A stretch of DNA of 6,759 bases from contig CAZVAD010000129.1 of assembly GCA_964624645.1 (NCBI GenBank), positions 1 to 6,759 on the forward strand. Reading direction: 5' to 3'. Position 1 is the stretch's first letter, and each line of letters starts with the position of its first letter. Made by a program: the position numbers and the translations under genes. The notes beneath the pieces were generated by a model, which was given only the letters and a program-made list of their open reading frames with translations, searched no databases and was not told where the DNA came from. The DNA comes from Mariniphaga sp964624645 (GTDB lineage Bacteria; Bacteroidota; Bacteroidia; Bacteroidales; Prolixibacteraceae). This document shows, piece by piece, positions 1 to 6,615 of this stretch.

Positions 1-14
1 CCTCAATCCTCAAT
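1..14. repeat. Two tandem copies of heptamer CCTCAAT
   Basis: Two exact copies of CCTCAAT are followed by a partial third (CCT, then AAC). They lie seven bases beyond the stop codon of the SNF2 gene and touch the window edge, so the tract may be longer outside. Two copies alone are weak evidence for a real microsatellite; no function is claimed. Confidence 0.35.
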
Positions 15-21
15 CCTAACT

Positions 22-2955
22 TCACAGCAATTCAAGCAGTTCCTCCTTTGTGATTTCTCCGACCAGATTTCCGGAGTTTATGAATTTATCCGCCAGTGCG
101 CTTTTATGTTTCTGAAGCAGTTGGATTTTTTCTTCGATAGAGCCCCGTGTAATAAACCGGTAAACAAATACCGGTTTATCCTGGCCAATGCGATGCGCGC
201 GACTTATTGCCTGATTTTCAGCCGCAGGATTCCACCACGGGTCAATGATAAACACATAATCGGCGCCGGTGAGATTCAGACCTACCCCACCCGCTTTCAG
301 TGAAATCAGAAAAATACGGTTTTCGGGGTCTTCCTGAAACCGGCGGATCACTTCACCGCGGTTAACCGTCTGTCCGGTTAACATGCTGTATTTCCAGTTC
401 TCCTTTTCAATACGCAACCGGATAAGTTCCAGATGCTTAACAAAAGAGGAAAATATAAGCACCTTATGTTTTTCAGCCACAACATTTTCCAGCATCCTGA
501 ATATTTCTTCAAATTTGCCGGAGCTGTTTTCCTCAGAATCTCCGAGCAACCCGGGATGGTTTGCCAGTTGCCGCAAACGGGTCAGGCCGCGTAAAATAAT
601 CATGGCAGAACTTCTGATTCCGTCCTGTTCAATTCCTGCCAGAATGGAGTTGCGGATAGCCGACTTCTCGGTTTCGTAGGTGCGCTGCTGCTGCTCTTCC
701 ATTTCGCAGATGATTTCCTGCTCCATGAGCGGCGGCAGGTCTTTGGCCACTTCCTCCTTTGTGCGCCGCAACACAAACGGACGAATCAGCGTCATCAACT
801 TTTTCTGTTGCTTCTCATCGTTGTGCTTTTCAATGGGCGTAATAAAAAAGCGCCTGAAAAAAGCCAGATTACCCAACATTCCCTTGTTCAGAAAATTCAG
901 CTGCGCCCACAAATCGGAAAGCGAGTTTTCAATGGGAGTGCCGGTCAGCGTCAGCCGGTGTTCGCTGCGCAATTTCATCACCGCCCTGTAGGTCTTGGAT
1001 TGCGGGTTTTTCACATACTGGCTCTCATCCAGAATCAGGTAAAAGAATTTAAACCCGGACATTTTCTCCGCATCGTTGCGCACTGTGCCGTAAGTGGTCA
1101 GAATGACATCAAAGTGAGAGACCGCATCTGCCAGCTGTTTGCCGGATTTGCGCTGCTGCCCCACATGCTTGTAAACGGTCAGCGAAGGGGTGAATTTATG
1201 AATTTCAGCTTCCCAGTTGTGCACCAGCGATGTGGGCAGTACAATCAGGCTGGCAGATTGCTCTTTCAGCCGGGGTTCAGGCGAACCAAAAAGCGAGAGC
1301 TGCCCGTCTTCGGATTTACTGCTCATGTCCGGCAGCGCCCTTTCAGGCCGTCTGTTTTTCAGCAGCAAGACCAGCGTCTGCAAGGTTTTTCCCAGCCCCA
1401 TGTCGTCGGCAAGACAGCCGCCAAAGCCGTTTCTATGCAATCCCTGCATCCAGCGAAAACCGGCTTTCTGGTAGCTTCTCAGGGTTGCATGCAGCCCGTC
1501 GGGCAAAAGAACATTTTCCCGTGTGGCTGCCAGCATCCTGATTTTTCCCTGAAAAGACTCATCTTCAGACTTCAGTATATCTTTCAGCAGTGCATAATGG
1601 TATTTGCCAAACTGCATTTTATCTTTCCGGATTCGTGCAAACGGCAATAAAGCCTTGTAGCGGGAAAACCACTCTTCGGGAATGATTGCCACCTCGCCGT
1701 CGGGCAGTTCAAACTCACGGATATCGTTTAAAATGTAATTTTTCAGTTTGTAGAAAGGGAAACGATACCCGCCAAACACTACTGTAGCATACACGTCAAA
1801 CCAGTCATCAGTCAGTCCCGACTTTATCTCAATCTTCTGTTCTCCAATAAAATATCTCTCTTCCAGCTTCCCCTGCTCAATGAATATGCGCTGTTCAGCC
1901 AATGCAGATTGATGTGTGCTTATCCAGTTCACATAGGCAGGGATGGCATCTTCAGGCAAAAGCAGGTCAGCATTTTTCAAATAAAAATAACCTTCCTTCC
2001 TTTGTAAACCGGTTTTGGAAAGTGTATCAAACCTTGCATTTTCCCAGTCTGGCTCTCGTTTGATCTTCTGAAACCGGAAATTATCGCCGGTTTTTTGAAA
2101 CTTCACAACCGATTGTTTTCCGGATTCTGCCGGAAAAGTCTCATTTCCGTATTTAAAAGACAAAACAAGGCAGGGCTCATATTTCAGATCTCTCTCCAGA
2201 GACAATATGGCAGTTTTTTCTACAACAGCCTCATCAAGCTGAAAGCCTTTCACTTCCACTTCAAAATCCCGGATTGTATTTTTTATGAAACCCAAATAGT
2301 ATTTCTCTTCCATGGCGCGCGGAACTGAAATGTGCTCTTTGCTAAAAAACGGAGTGAGTTTTTTGGCATCCAAAGTTTCAAAGACATACATCTTTTTATC
2401 CGTAATGAAAGCGCATGGATTCACGGTTATCGTTCTGACTTCCCTGTTCAGCAAAGGAATTTCTTTTTCTTCTGAAAAAATTTTCAGGCGGTAGCGGGTA
2501 GCTGTTTCCGTACGTTCAAAATGAAATACCGGACGTGCAAACAACGGAGAAACTTCAATCTCATCCTCGTCGTGTATGTTTGCATATTTCATGTCTTTAA
2601 CCATCAGGCGCACAGGGGTGAGCATCAAAATGCGGGCAACTTCATACATGCACTTCCCGACGTGTGGTGAGACATGCTTTTCAAAAAAGGCAGGTTCCAG
2701 GTTTGCATAAAAATCATTTATCGCCTTTGCCCGCGAAAACCGTTTCATCAGTCGTGAATCGCTGTATTTATCCATCAGTTTTATCAGCTCCAACTCATAG
2801 GGCTTGAACGCATATCCGGCGCTATTGGAGTGATAGGACTTGACAATCCTTTCCGTTGTGAAAAATTTTTCCTGCCGGTGAATCAGGTAAGGCTGAAAAA
2901 TGCTTCCCAAAAAACGGTGTTCTGTCAATACAACAACAAATTCACTTTTATTCAT
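22..2955 (-). CDS. SNF2-family DNA helicase/translocase (DEAD/DEAH superfamily 2)
   Basis: A 977-residue protein counted from the ATG at 2955. An in-frame TTG at 2961 would add two residues but is less likely. SNF2 proteins are ATP-driven double-stranded DNA translocases that remodel protein-DNA complexes; this one should be cytoplasmic, with no signal peptide or membrane segment. The C-terminal half carries the full motif set: a Q-like segment (LRSYQKAGFRWM, about 492-503), motif I DDMGLGKT (517-524), motif Ia LIVLPTSLVHNW (570-581), motif II DESQ (643-646), motif III TLTGTP (669-674), VLIFSSF (832-838), motif V SLKAGGVGLNLT (885-896) and motif VI QAISRAHRIGQ (915-925). The roughly 480-residue N-terminal half has no motif I recognise and no SWIM-type zinc cluster; it may match the bacterial SNF2-associated domain. 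A charged insertion between motifs I and Ia contains QLSLF. It is transcribed alone, divergently from the CBM9-like gene. The family is certain; the cellular substrate is unknown. Confidence 0.95.
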   Translation of the reverse strand: MNKSEFVVVLTEHRFLGSIFQPYLIHRQEKFFTTERIVKSYHSNSAGYAFKPYELELIKLMDKYSDSRLMKRFSRAKAINDFYANLEPAFFEKHVSPHVGKCMYEVARILMLTPVRLMVKDMKYANIHDEDEIEVSPLFARPVFHFERTETATRYRLKIFSEEKEIPLLNREVRTITVNPCAFITDKKMYVFETLDAKKLTPFFSKEHISVPRAMEEKYYLGFIKNTIRDFEVEVKGFQLDEAVVEKTAILSLERDLKYEPCLVLSFKYGNETFPAESGKQSVVKFQKTGDNFRFQKIKREPDWENARFDTLSKTGLQRKEGYFYLKNADLLLPEDAIPAYVNWISTHQSALAEQRIFIEQGKLEERYFIGEQKIEIKSGLTDDWFDVYATVVFGGYRFPFYKLKNYILNDIREFELPDGEVAIIPEEWFSRYKALLPFARIRKDKMQFGKYHYALLKDILKSEDESFQGKIRMLAATRENVLLPDGLHATLRSYQKAGFRWMQGLHRNGFGGCLADDMGLGKTLQTLVLLLKNRRPERALPDMSSKSEDGQLSLFGSPEPRLKEQSASLIVLPTSLVHNWEAEIHKFTPSLTVYKHVGQQRKSGKQLADAVSHFDVILTTYGTVRNDAEKMSGFKFFYLILDESQYVKNPQSKTYRAVMKLRSEHRLTLTGTPIENSLSDLWAQLNFLNKGMLGNLAFFRRFFITPIEKHNDEKQQKKLMTLIRPFVLRRTKEEVAKDLPPLMEQEIICEMEEQQQRTYETEKSAIRNSILAGIEQDGIRSSAMIILRGLTRLRQLANHPGLLGDSEENSSGKFEEIFRMLENVVAEKHKVLIFSSFVKHLELIRLRIEKENWKYSMLTGQTVNRGEVIRRFQEDPENRIFLISLKAGGVGLNLTGADYVFIIDPWWNPAAENQAISRAHRIGQDKPVFVYRFITRGSIEEKIQLLQKHKSALADKFINSGNLVGEITKEELLELL
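1288..1302 (-). other. QLSLF sliding-clamp-binding-like peptide within the SNF2 protein
   Basis: Codons CAG CTC TCG CTT TTT encode QLSLF at residues 552-556 of the SNF2 protein. This is an exact match to the known bacterial beta-clamp-binding consensus QL[SD]LF. It sits in a polar, probably disordered insertion (about residues 534-568) between helicase motifs I and Ia, where it could be exposed. The match is seen directly; clamp binding is inference. Confidence 0.45.
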
Positions 2956-2981
2956 CTTCAAAACAGCAATAAAATAGCTTT

Positions 2982-2989
2982 CAAATATA
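2982..2989 (-). promoter_or_regulatory. Putative Bacteroidota-type -7 element for the SNF2 gene
   Basis: On the minus strand this reads TATATTTG, an exact match to the Bacteroidota -7 consensus TAnnTTTG. It would place transcription start near 2975 and leave a leader of about 20 bases before the ATG at 2955. I see no good TTG-type -33 element at the expected distance, and the leader has no clear Shine-Dalgarno sequence, which is normal in this phylum. Confidence 0.4.
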
Positions 2990-3024
2990 TTTACAGATTA
3001 GGAAATGAGAGAATAAATATTGGT

Positions 3025-3032
3025 TATCTTTA
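3025..3032 (+). promoter_or_regulatory. Putative Bacteroidota-type -7 element for the CBM9-like gene
   Basis: TATCTTTA matches TAnnTTTG at all but the last position and lies 21 bases upstream of the ATG at 3054, giving a very short A/T-rich leader without a Shine-Dalgarno sequence. No convincing -33 TTTG is visible upstream. It is back to back with the minus-strand element at 2982-2989, so the two promoters would share about 50 bases of DNA. Confidence 0.4.
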
Positions 3033-3053
3033 CAAAAACTCAAATTTTTCATC

Positions 3054-3701
3054 ATGAACCATTTGTATATTAAAAAAATTAACGCAAAAAAATCAATTTC
3101 ATTTGCCGAAGCGGAAAGTTTACTCGAAAATCAAACCGTTTCCCATCCGGTTCAGGTTTTAAACTGGAAAGCATTCGGCTATCAGCCGAAAGTCTATTTC
3201 AGAATCGGACACATCGGCGATGAAATCTGGCTGAAATATAACGTGGAGGAAAAACATGTCCGCGCAGTGGAAACCCGCACCAACGGCGAAGTCTATAAAG
3301 ACAGTTGCGTGGAATTCTTCATCTCTCCCGACGGGGAAAACTACTATAATTTCGAGTTTAGCTGCATTGGCACCATTCATCTGGCTTTTGGTCCGGGAAG
3401 AGGCAACCGGAAATTTGTTGACCCCGCCGTCGTGGAAAAAATCGACATCCGTTCAACGCTGGGGGACAAGCCGTTTGAAGCCAAATCCGGTGATTTTGAG
3501 TGGGAAATGATGATTCGCATTCCCGTCGGAAGTTTTGCCTACAGCAACCTGAAATCATTTGACGGACTGAAAGCCACCGCCAACTTTTATAAATGCGGCG
3601 ACAAAACTGCCGTTCCTCATTACATCACCTGGAATCCGATCGGAACAGAAAACCCGGATTATCACCGCCCAGAATTTTTTGGGAAAGTGAGCTTTGAATA
3701 G
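3054..3701 (+). CDS. CBM9-like (carbohydrate-binding family 9-like) single-domain protein
   Basis: A 215-residue protein that appears to be one complete CBM9-like beta-sandwich domain with almost no extra sequence. Typical family landmarks are NW at 37-38 followed by FGYQPKVYFRI (41-51), VYKDSCVEFFISPDG (80-94), YYNFEFSCIGTIHLAFG (97-113), the FEWEMMIRIP strand (148-157), NFYKCGD (177-183), ITWNPIG (191-197) and the terminal HRPEFFGKVSF (204-214). Relatives of this domain bind sugars, often as modules of secreted glycosidases, but this protein has no signal peptide (it begins MNHLYIKKINAKK) and no catalytic module, so a cytoplasmic role or a non-sugar ligand is possible. The ATG at 3054 fits the family's usual N-terminus, and upstream codons give no better start. 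It is divergent from the SNF2 gene, convergent with the nucleoside hydrolase gene, and probably monocistronic. Family assignment is fairly sure; ligand and pathway are unknown. Confidence 0.88.
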   Translation: MNHLYIKKINAKKSISFAEAESLLENQTVSHPVQVLNWKAFGYQPKVYFRIGHIGDEIWLKYNVEEKHVRAVETRTNGEVYKDSCVEFFISPDGENYYNFEFSCIGTIHLAFGPGRGNRKFVDPAVVEKIDIRSTLGDKPFEAKSGDFEWEMMIRIPVGSFAYSNLKSFDGLKATANFYKCGDKTAVPHYITWNPIGTENPDYHRPEFFGKVSFE

Positions 3702-3713
3702 CCTGTTCTCTGA

Positions 3714-3736
3714 AATTCCGGCGCCGACCGGTAATT
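3714..3736. terminator. Possible weak bidirectional terminator hairpin between convergent genes
   Basis: AATT-CCGG (3714-3721), a six-base loop (3722-3727) and CCGG-T-AATT (3728-3736) form an eight-pair stem with a one-base bulge, followed on the plus strand by ATTTTG. It occupies the 33-base gap between two convergent genes and touches the stop codon of the minus-strand gene. The position is right for termination in both directions, but the stem is short and the T-tract poor. Confidence 0.3.
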
Positions 3737-4754
3737 ATTTTGCTTTCACCAGTTTGTAGTTATCCACGGTCTTGAAAAAGTCGGCGGGAATACCATAAAT
3801 ATCGAACCATTCCCAAAGCGTGACTTTTCGCGGATTGTTGGGACGTTCCACCCATTTTTCATTGACATAAACCGGCGCCGGAATCTCGCGTGTTCCCGCC
3901 AAACCCGGATTTTTCACCACAGCCACGGCAGCCATATCAAATAGCGCTCTGCCAGGAGGGTTTCCCCACATGCCGTACTGTTCAAACAGGTTCGCTGCAT
4001 AATCGCCAAAACAGGAAAACTGTCCTCCGTGCCTGCCGGTAACCGGCGTTTTAATCTTGGGCCCTTTCCCTGGCATCCGGTGAAGAACCTGATCTTTTGA
4101 GACCATCACGGCTGCCGTTCCATCCGGTTTTCCGCCGCGCACAGTAACAATTTCAAACGGCACATCCACATCCAGAATGTAATTCATGGATTCAATATCC
4201 CAGTCCTGATTGTGTTCTCCCGGCTCGGGATAGTTGGAACCAAGCCACACAATCCTCACCTTTTCGGCAATGGCAGGCTCTTTCAGCAACGCCAGGGCAA
4301 TGTTGGTGAGTTTCCCCACCGGCAGAAGCACCAGCTTTTTATTGCGCTTTTTCATGGCCTGCTCAATGATGAAATCCACAGCCTCATGTCCGTCAAATTC
4401 CGGCCGGTCAATTTTATCCCTGATCTCCTCAAAAGCTCCCTGAGCGCCGGTTTTTAACGGAATCTTCCCGTAAAGTCCGCCACAAAGCTGCAGCACCCGT
4501 TTAGCTTCTTCATAATGATCCTTTACATCCGATTTTTCCATATACCCATCCGGAGGACTTGTAGCATTTACGGTAACTCCCTCCAATTTGAAATGGTCGC
4601 CGCTGAAAAGCAGGTAAGCCAAGGCAAACTGGTCATCCACCTCGTTGTTTGCATCGGTGTCAAAAAGCACAGGAATTTTGGAACTCCCGGTTAATCCGCA
4701 GCCACCGGCAAAAAAGATGGCTATTAACAGCAAACTCAAACTCAGTCTGTACAT
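3735..4754 (-). CDS. Predicted lipoprotein nucleoside hydrolase (inosine-uridine hydrolase-like)
   Basis: A 339-residue protein of the nucleoside hydrolase family, enzymes that split the N-glycosidic bond of ribonucleosides to free base and ribose. The N-terminus is a type II signal peptide with lipobox AGGC (acylated Cys19) followed by GLTGSSK. This lacks an obvious acidic surface-export signal, so a periplasm-facing anchor is inferred. The calcium/ribose site motif is DTDANNEVDDQFAL (32-45), with two more residues between the Asp clusters than the classic DTDPGxDD. Further landmarks are PVGKLTNIALAL (145-156), GEHNQDWDIE (179-188; matches the family E-x-N ribose-binding segment) and LFDMAAVAVV (271-280). 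The last carries the conserved Asp273, but the usual preceding His is Phe272. Length is normal for the family. It starts 28 bases after the ADP-ribosylglycohydrolase gene on the same strand and is probably cotranscribed with it. The leader is A/T-rich with no Shine-Dalgarno sequence. Substrate range cannot be read from sequence; the altered motifs suggest a divergent subfamily. Confidence 0.92.
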   Translation of the reverse strand: MYRLSLSLLLIAIFFAGGCGLTGSSKIPVLFDTDANNEVDDQFALAYLLFSGDHFKLEGVTVNATSPPDGYMEKSDVKDHYEEAKRVLQLCGGLYGKIPLKTGAQGAFEEIRDKIDRPEFDGHEAVDFIIEQAMKKRNKKLVLLPVGKLTNIALALLKEPAIAEKVRIVWLGSNYPEPGEHNQDWDIESMNYILDVDVPFEIVTVRGGKPDGTAAVMVSKDQVLHRMPGKGPKIKTPVTGRHGGQFSCFGDYAANLFEQYGMWGNPPGRALFDMAAVAVVKNPGLAGTREIPAPVYVNEKWVERPNNPRKVTLWEWFDIYGIPADFFKTVDNYKLVKAK

Positions 4755-4782
4755 ACTATTTGTATTTAAAAATTAAAATTTT

Positions 4783-6351
4783 TCAAAAATATACTTTTGA
4801 TTCCGGCTTTTTGGTGGAATACACCAACAAATCACCGGCGTCAATCCAATAGCCGTCCGGGATGCTCCGCGCTTTCAGCGTGATGGTGTGCTTCTCTTCG
4901 GGAAGGTCATAGTTCCAGGTGATTTCCAGTCTCCGTTCCTGTGAACGGGTAGGCAGTTTTGCCGTTTCAAACAGTTTCCCGTCAACCAGAACATCCACTT
5001 CAAGAACTGCATCCGGCAGGTTTCCCGGTCTGGCTGCCCAGCCGCCAACGACAAACCCGGAGCCATCCATTTCAAAGGTTATTTCAGAATTAGCTGAAGA
5101 AATTTGTTCTCCCAGCCTTCTTCTTTCCGCCGGAAACAATCCTTCAAAAGCCACTTCCAGCGGAACGGTTCCTGGAGATTGATATTTGATGAGAAAACTT
5201 TCATTCTCCTCTTTTCCATCATGTCTTTTAATCATTTCCGAAGCATGACGGAAACCGGTTTCATACACTTTTTTGAGCGACATTTCAGTATATTGAAAAT
5301 CCATGTTCTCCACCTTGTCTATTCCCTGCTTCCAATATTCAGGGATATTATCATAGCCGATTACCGTGCCCAGAATGCCGCCGGCATTTGCCGGATTGCA
5401 ATCCGAATCGTAGCCGCAACGGGTACTGATGTCCACGGTGGCGCCAAAATCGCCGTTGCCGTAGAGCAAGCCGATAACAATATATGCCGCATTGATTTTC
5501 GCATCAATATTAAACGGACGAAAAACCCCATCGGGACAGCCTTTGTCGTAAGTCCATTTTTTCTGCGCCTCAAACCAGGCCGATTTCCAATCTCCGGGAT
5601 TCCTTTTATAGGCACGGATCACGTCATCAATGCACCGGTAAAATTCACTTTGCGGCGGAATGGTTTTCAACGCCTCTTCCACAATGAGTTCAATATCATC
5701 GTAAACAAAAGCCAGGGCATACATCGAAGCCACATAAATTCCGCCGTAAACCCCATCGCCATAGTTCATAATGTGTCCGATACGGTTGGCAATCCCGGCA
5801 GCTGTGTTGACCATTCCCGGCGACATGAGTCCGGCAAAGTCGGATTCAATCTGAAAATCAATGTCATCGGCATGTGGATTGTTTTTCCAATGTCCCGATT
5901 CCGGAGGCATGATCCCGTTGAGAATGTTGTAGCGGGCTGCCTGGTTGGCATGCCACAGCGGGTACTCCGCATGGGCAAAAGCCAGTGCATGAAGTGAATC
6001 GGGGGCATCCAGGCCATGTTTTTCAAACACATCCACAAAGGTGAGGTCCATATACACATCATCATACAATCCCGGAAAATTTTCATAATACCACAACATC
6101 CGGGTATCGTCCCAGAGAATGGGAACATGGTCGCCGATCATGGTTCCGTTCCACTGAAATTCGGTGGGGCCGCCATAGGTACAGCCGATGACCTGTCCTG
6201 CCCAGCCGCCCTTGATTTTATCCTGCAAAACGGTTTTGGAGATTTGAACAACCTCCCCGTCTGAGAATGCTTTTGTTGTTTTTGTTCCGGGTTGTGTTGT
6301 GCATCCGAACAAAAAAATCAAAGTCATCAAAGAAAAAATAAAATTCTTCAT
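4783..6351 (-). CDS. Predicted lipoprotein ADP-ribosylglycohydrolase family protein with C-terminal beta-rich domain
   Basis: A 522-residue protein. Residues 1-17 are a type II signal peptide ending in lipobox LFGC (Cys17). The following TTQPGTK gives no clear surface-export signal, so a periplasmic anchor is inferred. Residues about 40-375 form an ADP-ribosylglycohydrolase (ARH/DraG-like) domain, a helical di-metal fold that hydrolyses N-ribosyl bonds. Landmarks are KIKGGWAGQVIGCTYGGPTEF (about 45-65), acidic pairs in WDDTRM (80-85) and YDDVYMDLTF (96-105), either of which could be the first metal motif, DFQIESDFAGLMSPGM (165-180), YGDGVYGGIY (197-206) and the second metal motif RCGYDSDCNPANAGG (311-325). 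Residues about 390-522 are a beta-strand-rich extension I do not recognise. The start is fixed by the signal peptide. It precedes the nucleoside hydrolase gene by 28 bases, as a likely operon. A promoter could not be identified; the repeat array begins 46 bases upstream of the start codon. The family is confident; the true substrate (protein-ADP-ribose, free ADP-ribosyl compound or another N-glycoside) is open. Confidence 0.93.
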   Translation of the reverse strand: MKNFIFSLMTLIFLFGCTTQPGTKTTKAFSDGEVVQISKTVLQDKIKGGWAGQVIGCTYGGPTEFQWNGTMIGDHVPILWDDTRMLWYYENFPGLYDDVYMDLTFVDVFEKHGLDAPDSLHALAFAHAEYPLWHANQAARYNILNGIMPPESGHWKNNPHADDIDFQIESDFAGLMSPGMVNTAAGIANRIGHIMNYGDGVYGGIYVASMYALAFVYDDIELIVEEALKTIPPQSEFYRCIDDVIRAYKRNPGDWKSAWFEAQKKWTYDKGCPDGVFRPFNIDAKINAAYIVIGLLYGNGDFGATVDISTRCGYDSDCNPANAGGILGTVIGYDNIPEYWKQGIDKVENMDFQYTEMSLKKVYETGFRHASEMIKRHDGKEENESFLIKYQSPGTVPLEVAFEGLFPAERRRLGEQISSANSEITFEMDGSGFVVGGWAARPGNLPDAVLEVDVLVDGKLFETAKLPTRSQERRLEITWNYDLPEEKHTITLKARSIPDGYWIDAGDLLVYSTKKPESKVYF

Positions 6352-6396
6352 GGTTTTTAATTTATTCTGCTATTTTTTCAATTTTCATCTCGTCTT

Positions 6397-6465
6397 CTCT
6401 GTGAGCCTACGTGCTCTCCGTGGTAAATCTTTTTCTCACCACAGAGAACACAGAGAAACACAGAG
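6397..6465. repeat. Inverted-repeat unit 1 (arms 6397-6424 and 6438-6465)
   Basis: The arms match as inverted repeats at 21 of 28 positions around a 13-base loop. In minus-strand RNA four of the seven mismatches become G-U pairs, leaving 25 of 28 paired. This is the most degenerate left arm (GAGCCTACGTG in place of GAAACTCCGTG), as expected of the unit nearest the flank. The right arm is followed by TTTTTATTG on the plus strand. Confidence 0.9.
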
Positions 6466-6508
6466 TTTTTATTGTTCAATTTTGTATCTTATTACTACTT
6501 ACATTTTT

Positions 6509-6579
6509 CTCTGTGAAACTCCGTGCTCTCCGTGGTAAAACTCTTTTTCTCACCACAAAGAACACAGAGAAACACAGAG
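6509..6579. repeat. Inverted-repeat unit 2 (arms 6509-6536 and 6552-6579)
   Basis: The arms match at 21 of 28 positions around a 15-base loop. In minus-strand RNA all mismatches except a symmetric UUU/UUU internal loop become G-U wobbles, giving 25 pairs. The right arm differs from the others by CACAAAG in its first word. Confidence 0.9.
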
Positions 6580-6615
6580 TTTTAAGTTTTTTATCTTATT
6601 ACCACTTACATTTTT

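Noticed and set aside
808..1650. 280-codon plus-strand open frame
   Set aside because: It lies wholly antisense to the SNF2 gene, whose translation shows intact helicase motifs across the same bases. The antisense product has no recognisable domain.
22..2955. Defence-system SNF2 helicase (for example DISARM-like)
   Set aside because: Such systems need partner genes such as a methyltransferase, a phospholipase D nuclease or DUF1998. None is in the window and the neighbours are metabolic-type genes.
2956..2961. TTG at 2961 as the SNF2 start
   Set aside because: An ATG two codons downstream (2955) is the more usual start, and there is no Shine-Dalgarno sequence favouring the TTG. The difference is only two residues.
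5104..5997. 297-codon plus-strand open frame
   Set aside because: It is antisense to the ADP-ribosylglycohydrolase gene and encodes no recognisable motif, so it is a shadow of the real gene.
6311..6317. A7/T7 run in the lipoprotein signal-peptide codons as a phase-variation tract
   Set aside because: Seven bases is short, it encodes ordinary hydrophobic residues, and comparable A/T runs occur in other genes here.
6466..6474. Rho-independent terminators after each right repeat arm (T-runs on the plus strand)
   Set aside because: The T-runs follow the stems only on the plus strand, where pairing is poorest, and no plus-strand gene lies within 2.6 kb upstream to be terminated. The possibility is kept only as a note.
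6299..6538. Small plus-strand gene running from the signal-peptide region into the repeats
   Set aside because: It overlaps the well-supported start of the ADP-ribosylglycohydrolase gene antisense, and its C-terminal part is translated repeat sequence.
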